A DNA stretch of 64,000 nucleotides, from assembly GCA_902779765.1 (NCBI GenBank), contig CACZCQ010000003.1, positions 62,001 to 126,000 of the forward strand. Reading direction: 5' to 3'. Positions 44,555-53,197 of the stretch are shown piece after piece (position 1 is the first letter of the stretch; each line of letters opens with the position of its first letter). The stretch comes from an uncultured Bacteroidia bacterium. Lineage in GTDB: Bacteria > Bacteroidota > Bacteroidia > Bacteroidales > UBA932. Below the pieces are notes generated by a model. The model was given only the letters and a program-made list of their open reading frames with translations, was not told the DNA's origin and searched no databases. The position numbers were made by a program, and so were the translations under genes.

Positions 44555-45628
44555 TTATTTCTTAAGAGTCTCGAATTCCTTCATGCAGTCCACGAGGGCC
44601 TGGACATCTTCTAGGGTGCAGGCGTTGTAGAGGGATGCCCTGAAGCCTCCGACCGAACGGTGTCCCTTGATTCCGATCATGCCGCGCTCCTTCGCGAAAG
44701 CGAAGAATTCGTCCTGCAGGGTCTCGTAACCGGGAGCCATGACGAAGCAGACGTTCATGATGGAACGGTCTTCCTTGGCAGCGGTTCCCATGAACAGGGA
44801 GTTGCGGTCGATCTCGCCGTAGAGGAGGTTGGCCTTCTCGGTGTCGATCTTATGGATGGCCTCGACTCCGCCGATGCCCTTCAGCCACTTCAGAGTCTCG
44901 TTCATCATGAAGATCGAGAACACGGGAGGGGTGTTGAACATGGAGAGCTTGTCGATATGGGTGCGGTAATCGAGCATGGTAGGGATGTACCTGCTGACCC
45001 TGCCGAGGGAGTCCTTCTTGATGATGGCGAAGATGACACCGGCAGGACCGACGTTCTTCTGGGCGCCGCCGTAGATGAGGTCATACTTGGAAACGTCCAC
45101 AGGACGGCTCATGATGTCGGAGCTCATGTCTGCGATGAGGGGCACGGGGCAGTCGATATCTTCCTTGATCTCGGTACCGTAGATCGTATTGTTCGTCGTG
45201 ATGTGGAAGTAGTCGATGTCGGTCGGGATCTCGAAACCCTTCGGGATGTAGGAGTAGTTCCTGTCGGCGGAGCTGGCAAGGGCGTAAGCCTCGCCGATAC
45301 CCTTCGCCTCCTTGAGGGCCTTCTTGGCCCAGACGCCCGTCTCGAGATAGGCGGCCTTCTTCTCAAGGTAGTTCATGGCTACATAGAGGAACTGCAGGGA
45401 GGCGCCGCCGCCGAGGAATACCACCTCGTGGGTGTCAGGAATATGAAGGAGTTCCCTCCAGAGGGCGCGGCACTCGTCCATGGTCTCGTCCCATTCCTTG
45501 GTACGGTGGGAGATGCTGAGGACGGAGACTCCGGTTCCCTTGAAGTCTTTCAAAGCTTCGATGGCGTTGTCGATGGCCACCTGGGGCAGCAGGCAGGGAC
45601 CTGCATTGAAAACATGAACCTTTTTCAT
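44555..45628 (-). CDS. serC: Phosphoserine aminotransferase
   Basis: 357-residue PLP enzyme converting 3-phosphohydroxypyruvate to phosphoserine (and acting in pyridoxal synthesis in some bacteria). Segments: [11 protein letters not shown] at the start, [10 protein letters not shown], the PLP lysine in [12 protein letters not shown], and [15 protein letters not shown] near the C-terminus. It is the first gene of the serC-serA-DUF1015 operon with a -7 box at 45693-45700. Confidence 0.96.
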   Translation of the reverse strand: MKKVHVFNAGPCLLPQVAIDNAIEALKDFKGTGVSVLSISHRTKEWDETMDECRALWRELLHIPDTHEVVFLGGGASLQFLYVAMNYLEKKAAYLETGVWAKKALKEAKGIGEAYALASSADRNYSYIPKGFEIPTDIDYFHITTNNTIYGTEIKEDIDCPVPLIADMSSDIMSRPVDVSKYDLIYGGAQKNVGPAGVIFAIIKKDSLGRVSRYIPTMLDYRTHIDKLSMFNTPPVFSIFMMNETLKWLKGIGGVEAIHKIDTEKANLLYGEIDRNSLFMGTAAKEDRSIMNVCFVMAPGYETLQDEFFAFAKERGMIGIKGHRSVGGFRASLYNACTLEDVQALVDCMKEFETLKK

Positions 45629-45692
45629 GATAGTTATTAAGGATTTTAACTGATATTAATTTATATGATTTTAAATCAAAACCTATCGGCGT

Positions 45693-45724
45693 CAAAGATA
45701 GTCATATTATCAGTAATTAACCAA
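45693..45724 (-). promoter_or_regulatory. Promoter of the serC operon
   Basis: Minus strand: TTG at 45722-45724, about 21-nt spacer, TATCTTTG at 45693-45700 (perfect -7 box), about 65 nt before the serC ATG. Confidence 0.5.
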
Positions 45725-45735
45725 CTATTTCCGGA

Positions 45736-46641
45736 TTATCTGTACCCGAGCAGATAGGAGATGATGGCCATCCTGACATACATTCCGCCGCCTGCTTCCT
45801 GGAAGTAGTATGCATAGGGTGTGGTGTCCACGTCCGTGGCGATCTCGCCGACCCTGGGGAGGGGATGCATGATCTTCATTCCAGGCCTTACTCCGCCCAG
45901 CATCGATGCCGTAAGGCGGTAGACATCCTTTACCTTTTCGTATTCTTCCATGTCGGGGAACCTCTCCTGCTGGACCCTGGTCATATAGAGGATGTCGCAT
46001 TCGTTCAGCCCATCTTCAATCCTGGTGACCTGCCTGTAAGGTACACCGTCCCTGTCCAGCATCTCCAGGTATTTCTTCGGCATGTCGAGCTCCTCCGGGG
46101 AAGTGAAGGTGAACCGGGGATTGAAGTGCCTCAGGGCTTCCACCAGGGAATGGACGGCACGGCCGTACTTCAGGTCGCCTACCATATTCACGTCCAGTCC
46201 TTCCAGCCTTCCCTGCGTCTTCTTGATCGCGTACAGGTCGAGGAGTGTCTGGGTGGGATGCTGGTTGGCGCCGTCTCCGGCATTGATCACGGGTACGGAA
46301 GCCACGGATGCCGCTATGTCTGCGGCCCCTGCCTTCGGGTGTCTCATCACGATCATGTCGACATAGTTCGAAACGATCCTGATCGTATCCTCCAGGGTTT
46401 CCCCCTTGGTCTGGCTGGTGTTGCGGTTGTCAGGGAAACCGATGACCCTGGCTCCCAACCTGTTGACGGCGGCCTCGAACGAGAGGCGGGTCCTGGTGGA
46501 GGGCTCGAAGAAAAGGCAGGCTACTACCTTTCCGGAAAGGAAACTCTGTTCGCGGTTCTTTTCGAACTCGGCGGCGACGTCCAGGATGTGGAGTATTTCC
46601 TCCTTGGAGAAATCCTGGATTGAAATCAGACTCTTAGGCAT
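45736..46641 (-). CDS. pyrB: Aspartate carbamoyltransferase catalytic subunit
   Basis: 301-residue enzyme of pyrimidine synthesis that joins carbamoyl phosphate to aspartate. The carbamoyl-phosphate motif FEPSTRTRLSFE (near 45-56), the TKGET loop, GDGANQHPTQTLLD and HPLPRV are intact. It follows the YigZ-type gene by 12 nt. No pyrI regulatory subunit gene is adjacent: the next gene downstream is serC after about 107 nt. Confidence 0.96.
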   Translation of the reverse strand: MPKSLISIQDFSKEEILHILDVAAEFEKNREQSFLSGKVVACLFFEPSTRTRLSFEAAVNRLGARVIGFPDNRNTSQTKGETLEDTIRIVSNYVDMIVMRHPKAGAADIAASVASVPVINAGDGANQHPTQTLLDLYAIKKTQGRLEGLDVNMVGDLKYGRAVHSLVEALRHFNPRFTFTSPEELDMPKKYLEMLDRDGVPYRQVTRIEDGLNECDILYMTRVQQERFPDMEEYEKVKDVYRLTASMLGGVRPGMKIMHPLPRVGEIATDVDTTPYAYYFQEAGGGMYVRMAIISYLLGYR

Positions 46642-46653
46642 ATATTCTCTTTG

Positions 46654-47274
46654 TTAAAGTTCTTCGATCCTGCAGCCTTCCACTCCGGAAAGCCTGTCCT
46701 TGAAATCATCTTCCATGGAAAGCCTTACCCAGGCCTTCAGGGAACACTCGTTACCGAAATCCTGGTCCTTCTGGCGGAGATCCATGTCCTTCAGCACCTT
46801 CATGACCTGGTTCATGGCTCCGTATCCGAAATCTATCCTGAACCACTTCCCGGCAATCTTCTCCACCGTGCCTGCGTTGTCCAGGGCCTCAGCCGTGGAA
46901 GTCTTGTAGGCCCTTATCAGACCCGGGATTCCCAGCTTTATCCCTCCGAAATATCGGACCACCACAACAAGCACATCGCTCAAGCCACGGGAATCTATCT
47001 GGCCCAGGATCGGACGACCTGCCGATCCGGAGGGTTCACCGTCATCATTGGCCCTGAAACGGTCTCCCAGGTAGCCCAGGCGGTAGGCGTAGCAATGATG
47101 CCGGGCATCGTGGTACTTCTTCTTCAGCTCGGCCACGATGTCCTTGATCTCTTCTTCTGTCTCGACGGGGAATGCAAATGAGATGAAGCGGCTGCCGTTG
47201 TCCTTGAACAACCCTTCGGCAGGAGCGGGAATGCTCTTGTAGGAGTCTCGGATGATTGTTTCGGTTGCTTCCAT
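46654..47274 (-). CDS. YigZ/IMPACT family protein
   Basis: 206 residues from the ATG at 47274. The signature is RFRANDDGEPSGSAGRPIL in the N-terminal IMPACT domain, with ARHHCYAYRLG before it and RYFGGIKLGIPGLIRAY after it, then a C-terminal ferredoxin-like domain. The eukaryotic homologue IMPACT acts in translational stress signalling; the bacterial role is unclear. It is encoded just upstream of pyrB on the same strand. Confidence 0.9.
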   Translation of the reverse strand: MEATETIIRDSYKSIPAPAEGLFKDNGSRFISFAFPVETEEEIKDIVAELKKKYHDARHHCYAYRLGYLGDRFRANDDGEPSGSAGRPILGQIDSRGLSDVLVVVVRYFGGIKLGIPGLIRAYKTSTAEALDNAGTVEKIAGKWFRIDFGYGAMNQVMKVLKDMDLRQKDQDFGNECSLKAWVRLSMEDDFKDRLSGVEGCRIEEL

Positions 47275-47305
47275 TCTCAATCTACGAAATTAGCGATTTT
47301 TTTCG

Positions 47306-47313
47306 TACATTTG
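47306..47313 (+). promoter_or_regulatory. -7 box upstream of the pRiA4b-ORF3-like gene
   Basis: TACATTTG, a perfect TAnnTTTG match, 17 nt before the ATG at 47331. Confidence 0.45.
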
Positions 47314-47330
47314 AAAACTATTTGAGTTAT

Positions 47331-47909
47331 ATGGTTTATCAGTTCAGAGTAACGCTTACCGGAATCAAGGGATTCTACCGGGTATACCAGATGGATGGCG
47401 GCTGCACGCTTTATGACTTCCACAAGCAGATGCGCGCCGATATGGAATTTCCTCAGGACCAGCTCATCATGTTCAAGGCTCTGGGTGCTGACGGTGCCGT
47501 CATCGCCCGTTACGGCCTCTTCGACCTGGGAGCCGGGACTGTCGACAATATCACCATTGAACAAGTAATCGATGAGGGAGTTGCAAGCTTCGTCTACTTC
47601 TATGACGTTCCCAACAAGAAGAGTGTCAACGTGACATTCGAGGGGGTTGAGGAACGAAGGGGTTTCCCTCCCCAGATCGTCGATGTGAAGGGACCTAACC
47701 CGATCGAGTTCGAGAACGGCTACGTCGCTTTCGAAGACCTCCCTGATTCGCAGCGCCATCTTCCCGGCCAGAAACCGGATTGGGGTCTTGGCGCCCTTCT
47801 GTCATCCGACGAGCCCGGAGGCTCCGACGACGATGATCCTGAAGAGGAGGAAGATGACGACGAGGACGGCAAGGAGGTTTTCGACGGCACCGAGGACCTG
47901 GATTTCTAG
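47331..47909 (+). CDS. Plasmid pRiA4b ORF-3-like (IS1096 passenger TnpR-type) protein with acidic tail
   Basis: 192 residues from the ATG at 47331. The start VYQFRVTLTGIKGFYRVYQMD and TLYDFHKQM match the ubiquitin-like fold of the pRiA4b ORF-3 family, found on plasmids and transposons but also as chromosomal genes in Bacteroidota. Residues 165-185 are almost entirely Asp and Glu. There is no transposase or repeat nearby, so nothing suggests current mobility. It is followed by miaA after 3 nt. Function unknown. Confidence 0.75.
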   Translation: MVYQFRVTLTGIKGFYRVYQMDGGCTLYDFHKQMRADMEFPQDQLIMFKALGADGAVIARYGLFDLGAGTVDNITIEQVIDEGVASFVYFYDVPNKKSVNVTFEGVEERRGFPPQIVDVKGPNPIEFENGYVAFEDLPDSQRHLPGQKPDWGLGALLSSDEPGGSDDDDPEEEEDDDEDGKEVFDGTEDLDF

Positions 47910-47912
47910 GCG

Positions 47913-48773
47913 ATGTCCCGCCGGCTCGTCATAATCCTTGGGCCGACTGCTGTGGGAAAGACGGACTACAGCATCAGCAAGGCCTTGGAATATGGCTCCC
48001 CGGTGATTTCCTGCGACTCCAGGCAGATATATAAAGGTATGACCATAGGGACGGCTGTCCCGGATGCTTCACAGCTCGCCGCCGTGAAGCATTATTTCAT
48101 CCAGACGGTTCCTCTCACGGAAACATATACGGCAGGGGATTATGAACGGGATGCCTTGGCACTCGTACGGTCCCTTTTTGACCAGGGCCACGAGACCCTT
48201 GTCATGACCGGAGGTTCTATGTTCTATATCGATGCCGTCTGCAACGGTCTGGACGACCTTCCCGACGGGGACCCTGCGGTCCGGGAACGGCTATGGGCCC
48301 GATTGGCGGAAGAGGGAGTCGGCAGTCTTGCGGAGGAGTTGAAGGCCAAGGATCCGGAGACATATTCCAGCATAGATGTCCGGAACAGCCAGAGGGTGAT
48401 CAGGGCCTTGGAAGTACTTCTGGTTTCCGGCCGTCCCCTGTCTTCCTTCAAGACGGGAGTTCGTAAAGAAAGGGATTTTGAGATAGTCAAGGTCGGCCTG
48501 ACCCGTCCCAGGGAGGAGTTGTATTCCAGGATTGACGCGAGGGTACTGAATATGATGGAAGCGGGCCTCGTGGAAGAAGTCCGCTCCCTGCTGCCATACC
48601 GTAACTGCCAGGCCCTTCAGACCGTAGGGTATAAGGAATTATTCGATTATCTGGACAATAAAACAACGCTGGACGAGGCTGTCCGCCTCATCCAGCGTAA
48701 TACCCGCCACTATGCCAAAAAGCAACTCACCTGGTGGCGCAGGGATCCTTCTATCGAATGGATCAGCCTATAA
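47913..48773 (+). CDS. miaA: tRNA dimethylallyltransferase
   Basis: 286-residue enzyme that prenylates A37 of tRNAs reading U-starting codons. P-loop GPTAVGKTDYS (10-20), DSRQIYKGMTIGTA, the substrate region TGGSMFYIDAV and the C-terminal TRHYAKKQLTWWRRD are all present. It is co-transcribed with the pRiA4b-type gene and ends back to back with DUF3127 on the other strand, with no gap between the two stop codons. Confidence 0.96.
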   Translation: MSRRLVIILGPTAVGKTDYSISKALEYGSPVISCDSRQIYKGMTIGTAVPDASQLAAVKHYFIQTVPLTETYTAGDYERDALALVRSLFDQGHETLVMTGGSMFYIDAVCNGLDDLPDGDPAVRERLWARLAEEGVGSLAEELKAKDPETYSSIDVRNSQRVIRALEVLLVSGRPLSSFKTGVRKERDFEIVKVGLTRPREELYSRIDARVLNMMEAGLVEEVRSLLPYRNCQALQTVGYKELFDYLDNKTTLDEAVRLIQRNTRHYAKKQLTWWRRDPSIEWISL

Positions 48774-49166
48774 CTAGAACGGAAGGTCGTTGAAATCTTC
48801 TTCGGCCGGCATGTCTTCGATCGACGGGGCCGGGGCCTGCGGGGCCTGAGCCGGCTGTGCCGGTTGGGAAGCCTGGGCGGCCTGTCCGGCAGGGGATATG
48901 CGCCATACGCGCACATCGTTGTACCAGCGGCCGTTGAATTCCCGGGCCCTGATATTGAAGGAGACCTTCACTTCGTCACCGACTCCGTACTTGTCCAGTT
49001 CGGCGACCTTGTCGTTGCCGAAGGAGGTGAAGCATACTTCAGAGGTGAAGCTGCCATCCTGGAACTCAAGGATGAAGTCCTGCTTCATCCACGGGCCCCT
49101 GGCGCTCTGTCCGCTCTGCTTCGCGAACTTCTGCGCAATCCTGCCTTCAATTTCAAGAGCTGCCAT
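48774..49166 (-). CDS. DUF3127 protein with SSB-like acidic C-terminal tip
   Basis: 130 residues. The OB-fold-like core (about 1-92) has the DUF3127 pattern: WMKQDFILEFQDG, VCFTSFGNDK, VGDEVKVSFNIRAREFNGRWYNDVRVW. A Pro/Ala/Gln linker (93-115) leads to the tip AEEDFNDLPF, which looks like the acidic DFDDDIPF-type tip by which single-strand DNA-binding protein (SSB) recruits repair proteins. This architecture (OB fold, flexible linker, acidic tip ending in Pro-Phe) suggests a nucleic-acid-binding partner hub. It lies 2 nt after the FKBP gene on the same strand. Confidence 0.78.
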   Translation of the reverse strand: MAALEIEGRIAQKFAKQSGQSARGPWMKQDFILEFQDGSFTSEVCFTSFGNDKVAELDKYGVGDEVKVSFNIRAREFNGRWYNDVRVWRISPAGQAAQASQPAQPAQAPQAPAPSIEDMPAEEDFNDLPF

Positions 49167-49168
49167 CC

Positions 49169-49957
49169 TTAGTTCTCTTCAGGCTGTACGAAGTGCTTGA
49201 GGGAATCAAGCTGGATGTCGAAGATAAGGGTGGAGTTGGGCTCGATGGCGTTGGCACCGCGCTCACCGTAACCGAGTTCAGCAGGAACATAGAGAGTAGC
49301 CTTGCCACCCTCGCCGATGAGCTGGAGACCCTCGGTCCAACCGGGGATGACCCTGTCAAGGAACAGCCTTACTGAAGGAACTTCCTCGATGACGGTACCG
49401 TCCTTGAGAGTAAGCTTGTAGTGTACGAACACGGTATCCCTGGGACCCGGCTTGTTGTCGCTGCCGGCTTCCTTGATAATGTATGCAAGGCCTGAAGGAG
49501 TGGTCTCGACACCGCTCTTCTTCTTGATCTCGTCGAAGAACTTGACCTCGGCTTCCTTGTTGACGGCTGCGGTGTAAGCGGACCTCTTCTCGATGAATCC
49601 GTTGATTATGCGCTGCATCTCTTCGGGATTGATCTTGAACTGCTTCACGAAATCGGTGTCACGCTGGTTGCCCTTGGAGTGGACGAAATCGTTTATACCC
49701 TTCTTCATCTCGTTGAAGTTGAGGTCTCCCATGTTGTATCCCTTGATCATGGAACCGAAGTTGATTCCGAGAAGGTAGCTGACGGAGTCGATCTCAGCTT
49801 TTGAAGGAAGGAGTTCCTTTGTAGGAGTAAAATTCTGGACGGCAGGGGCGACACCGGTGCTGTCTGCGTCTGCTGTCTTTCCAGCAGGCTTGTTGGAGTT
49901 ACATGCGACTGCGGCTATGATCATTGCCGCTGCAGCGAACAAATTGAGTGTCTTCAT
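49169..49957 (-). CDS. FKBP-type peptidyl-prolyl isomerase lipoprotein
   Basis: 262 residues from the ATG at 49957 (an ATG at 49963 adds two). Lipoprotein signal with Cys near residue 18 (AAVAC). The N-terminal FKBP dimerisation domain (about 45-150) is followed by the FKBP catalytic domain (PGPRDTVFVHYKLTLKDGTV, VIPGWTEGLQLIGEGGKATLYVP, LGYGERG). It is a periplasmic or outer-membrane folding catalyst of the FkpA/Mip type. Confidence 0.94.
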   Translation of the reverse strand: MKTLNLFAAAAMIIAAVACNSNKPAGKTADADSTGVAPAVQNFTPTKELLPSKAEIDSVSYLLGINFGSMIKGYNMGDLNFNEMKKGINDFVHSKGNQRDTDFVKQFKINPEEMQRIINGFIEKRSAYTAAVNKEAEVKFFDEIKKKSGVETTPSGLAYIIKEAGSDNKPGPRDTVFVHYKLTLKDGTVIEEVPSVRLFLDRVIPGWTEGLQLIGEGGKATLYVPAELGYGERGANAIEPNSTLIFDIQLDSLKHFVQPEEN

Positions 49958-50035
49958 AATCATTTGCTTTTCAAAAAATCGGCGCAAATATCGTAAAAAT
50001 AATTCATAATAACACATTATTTTACAACCATTTCT

Positions 50036-50067
50036 TTTGTTAATACGGAAAAAGTTGACTATATTTA
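50036..50067 (+). promoter_or_regulatory. Probable promoter of recQ
   Basis: TTTG at 50036-50039, 20-nt spacer, TATATTTA at 50060-50067 (one mismatch to TAnnTTTG), 19 nt before the recQ ATG. Confidence 0.5.
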
Positions 50068-50086
50068 TACATAAATCAGCATTGCC

Positions 50087-52297
50087 ATGGAGATAGATTC
50101 CGAACTTCTTTATTCCAAGCTGAAAACTTTCTTCGGCTATGATGCCTTCAAGGGAGACCAGGAAGCCATTATCCGGAACCTCCTGGAGGGCAAGGATACC
50201 TTTGTCCTGATGCCGACCGGAGGAGGCAAGTCGTTGTGCTTCCAGCTCCCTGCCCTGGTGATGCCCGGTACCGCGATCGTGATATCTCCGCTGATCGCGC
50301 TGATGAAAAACCAGGTCGATGTCATCAGGGGGTTCGAGGAGAAACAGACGGGGATAGCCCATTTCCTCAATTCCTCCCTCGGCAAGGCTCAGATCCAGGA
50401 AGTCAGGAACGATGTGCTGTCCGGGGTTACGAAACTCCTGTATGTGGCACCGGAATCGCTCACCAAGGATGAGAACGTGGAGCTGCTGAAGGATGTCAAC
50501 ATCTCATTCTATGCCATAGACGAGGCACACTGTATCTCCGAATGGGGCCACGATTTCCGTCCTGAATACAGGCGGATCAGGAATATGGTCCAGATGATCG
50601 GGAGGGCTCCCATAATGGCCCTTACCGCGACGGCGACGCCGAAGGTCCAGAGCGATATCCAGAAGAACCTGGGCATCATGGACGCTACTGTATTCAAGTC
50701 TTCCTTCAACCGTCCGAACCTTTATTATGAGGTACGTGACAAGGTCGAGCCGGAAAAGGATATCATCAGGTATATAAAGCAGAATCCCGGCAAGTCCGGA
50801 ATAATCTATTGCCTAAGCAGGAAGAAGGTTGAGGAAATAGCCAACCTTCTCAATATAAACGGGATACGCGCCCTTCCGTACCATGCCGGTCTGGATGCCA
50901 AGACCAGGGCCGACAACCAGGACCGCTTCCTGATGGAGGATGTCGAGGTGATAGTGGCCACCATTGCATTCGGAATGGGTATCGACAAGCCGGATGTCCG
51001 GTTTGTCATCCATTACGACATTCCGAAGAGTATAGAAGGATATTACCAGGAGACAGGACGAGCCGGCCGTGACGGGGAACAGGCGGACTGTATCACCTAT
51101 TACAGCTATAAGGATATCCAGAAACTGGAAAAGTTCATGCTCGGGAAACCGATCTCCGAGCAGGAGATAGGACGCCAGCTCCTGATGGAGACCGTGGCCT
51201 ATGCCGAGTCCAGCCAGTGCCGCAGGAAACTGCTCCTGAATTATTTCGGAGAGGATTATCCACGGGATAACTGCGGGATCTGCGACAACTGCCTGAACCC
51301 GAAGCAGACGTTCGACGGCCGCAAGGAGATGAGCCTGGTTATCAAACTGATCAAGTCCTTGCCGGAGCACTTCAAGCTCGAGCACATAGCCCTGATCCTT
51401 TCCGGGAAGGCCAATGCGATGGTCAAGTCATACAACCACGACAAGGTTCCGCTCTACGGTGCCGGTAGCGACCATAACGAGAAATTCTGGTCGGCCGTCA
51501 TACACCAGGGCCTGATCCTGCATCTTCTCGAAAAGGAGATAGAATCATACGGACTCCTGTATGTGACGGAGAAAGGCGAGGAATTCTTCCGGAACCCGTA
51601 TGAGATCCGCCTCGTCGAGGACCGGGTGTTCAAGGGTACCGCAGGAGGAGGGGAGGATGACGATGACGCCATCTCCGACAAGGCTGCTATGAAGGGCGGC
51701 GGTGGTGATCCGGTCCTGCTTTCAATGCTTAAGAACCTGCGCAAGGACATGTCCAAGAGACTTCATCTGCAGCCTTGGATCATATTCGGGGATCCCGCTC
51801 TGGACGACATGTCGATCCTCTATCCCATTACCTTTGACGAGCTCCACAACTGCCAGGGCGTAGGCGAGGGAAAGGCCAGGAAATACGGAGCCGAGTTCAT
51901 CGAGCTGATCAAGAGATACGTCGAGGAGAACGACATAACCAGGCCCGAGGATTTCGTGGTGAAGTCCGCCCCTACAAGGTCGTCCAACAAGATCTACATA
52001 ATCCAGAGTGTGGACAGGAAACTGTCCCTGGAAGACATTGCGGATGCGAAGGGGATGGAGATGGATGAGCTGCTGGATGAACTGGAGGTCATCGTATCGT
52101 CCGGAACCAAGTTAGACCTGAACTATTACATCCGCCAGATGGTGGATGACGACATAGTAGAAGACATATTCGAGTACTTCAAGGAAGAGGCTACTTCAGA
52201 TTCCGTGGAGGAGGCCAGGGAGAAACTGGGCCCCGATTATGACGACTTCGAAATCAGGCTGGTGAGGATCAAGTTCCTTTGCGAGGTTGCATCCTAG
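50087..52297 (+). CDS. recQ: ATP-dependent DNA helicase RecQ
   Basis: 736-residue 3'-5' helicase. The superfamily 2 core has Walker A MPTGGGKSLCFQLPAL (K48), DEAH box near 144 and QETGRAGRDG; the zinc module is C-RRKLLLNYFGE-C-GICDNC; a winged-helix RQC region follows, then an HRDC domain at about 545-605 (SKRLHLQPWIIFGD) and a ~110-residue acidic C-terminal extension. It is longer than E. coli RecQ (about 610) because of this extension. It overlaps the convergent PHP phosphatase stop by 4 nt. Confidence 0.95.
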   Translation: MEIDSELLYSKLKTFFGYDAFKGDQEAIIRNLLEGKDTFVLMPTGGGKSLCFQLPALVMPGTAIVISPLIALMKNQVDVIRGFEEKQTGIAHFLNSSLGKAQIQEVRNDVLSGVTKLLYVAPESLTKDENVELLKDVNISFYAIDEAHCISEWGHDFRPEYRRIRNMVQMIGRAPIMALTATATPKVQSDIQKNLGIMDATVFKSSFNRPNLYYEVRDKVEPEKDIIRYIKQNPGKSGIIYCLSRKKVEEIANLLNINGIRALPYHAGLDAKTRADNQDRFLMEDVEVIVATIAFGMGIDKPDVRFVIHYDIPKSIEGYYQETGRAGRDGEQADCITYYSYKDIQKLEKFMLGKPISEQEIGRQLLMETVAYAESSQCRRKLLLNYFGEDYPRDNCGICDNCLNPKQTFDGRKEMSLVIKLIKSLPEHFKLEHIALILSGKANAMVKSYNHDKVPLYGAGSDHNEKFWSAVIHQGLILHLLEKEIESYGLLYVTEKGEEFFRNPYEIRLVEDRVFKGTAGGGEDDDDAISDKAAMKGGGGDPVLLSMLKNLRKDMSKRLHLQPWIIFGDPALDDMSILYPITFDELHNCQGVGEGKARKYGAEFIELIKRYVEENDITRPEDFVVKSAPTRSSNKIYIIQSVDRKLSLEDIADAKGMEMDELLDELEVIVSSGTKLDLNYYIRQMVDDDIVEDIFEYFKEEATSDSVEEAREKLGPDYDDFEIRLVRIKFLCEVAS

Positions 52298-53142
52298 ATG
52301 GTGACCATCCTGAGCTTTCGCCCCTCGAAATGCCCCAGGCGCCTGAATCCGAACATCTTTACATACTGAGCGAAATAGTCGAATTTGAATCCGACCTGGT
52401 CGGCCTTATGCGAGTCCGATCCGAGGCAGATTATGTCACCGCCCAGTTCCATGTACCGGATGAGTATCTCCCGGTCGAGCTGCGGGGTGCGGAGACCGTA
52501 TGTCCTGTAGGACTTGGTGTTGATTTCAAGTCCTTTACCATTCTCTATCAAGTATTTGAGTATCTCATCGATAAGCCCGGGGAAGTCCCTGTACAGGATG
52601 CTCTCCTTGGGATAGGGAGCATACCGGACGATATAGTCGAAGTGCCCCATTATGTCGAAATCCTCAAGCCTCTTCATTTCCCTGAGGAGGGTTTCCAGAT
52701 AACGGCCGTAGGCCTCCTTCCAGTTCTTTCCTTTGTAATAAGGACCGAAATAAGGATCGGTGTCCTCGAGGTAATGGACCGAAGCGATGACCTGGTCGAA
52801 GTTCTGTGCGGCCAGCAGGTTGCGGTTCAGGTCACGGCTATTCTCTTCGAGGCCTATCTCGATTCCCTTGAGGACCTTGAATTTCCTGGCATTCCTGCCG
52901 AAGGCGCCTTCGGATACGAGTCCGCCCACCCGGTCTATCTCCGCCTGCTGTGCTTTTACGTCGAAGACCTCATTGACGATCGGTTCGAACTCCTCCTTCA
53001 TCTTGGGGACGAAATAGTCGCAATGGTCGGTAAAGCATATCCCTCCCAGACCCTTTTCCACCGCGGATCTGACGCTCTCCTCTACCGACGTGCCTCCTCC
53101 ATCGAACGAGAACTGGCTGTGATTGTGTGTGTCGAAAAACAT
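52294..53142 (-). CDS. PHP-family histidinol-phosphatase-like protein
   Basis: 282 residues from the ATG at 53142. It has the PHP metal motifs DTHNHSQFSFDG at the N-terminus, CFTDHCDYF, GIEIGLE, IASVHYLE, MGHFDYI and GSDSHKADQVG, as in the HisK-type histidinol-phosphate phosphatases. No other histidine-biosynthesis gene is near, so the substrate could be another small phosphate ester. The gene is convergent with recQ. Confidence 0.82.
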   Translation of the reverse strand: MFFDTHNHSQFSFDGGGTSVEESVRSAVEKGLGGICFTDHCDYFVPKMKEEFEPIVNEVFDVKAQQAEIDRVGGLVSEGAFGRNARKFKVLKGIEIGLEENSRDLNRNLLAAQNFDQVIASVHYLEDTDPYFGPYYKGKNWKEAYGRYLETLLREMKRLEDFDIMGHFDYIVRYAPYPKESILYRDFPGLIDEILKYLIENGKGLEINTKSYRTYGLRTPQLDREILIRYMELGGDIICLGSDSHKADQVGFKFDYFAQYVKMFGFRRLGHFEGRKLRMVTI

Positions 53143-53167
53143 ATTCACGAATATAGCAAATTTTAAT

Positions 53168-53175
53168 TAAATTTG
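53168..53175 (+). promoter_or_regulatory. -7 box upstream of the DUF308 gene
   Basis: TAAATTTG, a perfect TAnnTTTG match, 22 nt before the ATG at 53198, in the short gap to the divergent PHP gene. Confidence 0.45.
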
Positions 53176-53197
53176 TAATTCAAACCCTCTCCCAGAT

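Noticed and set aside
47331-47909. Active mobile element at the pRiA4b-type gene
   Set aside because: No transposase, terminal repeats or target duplication are visible around it.
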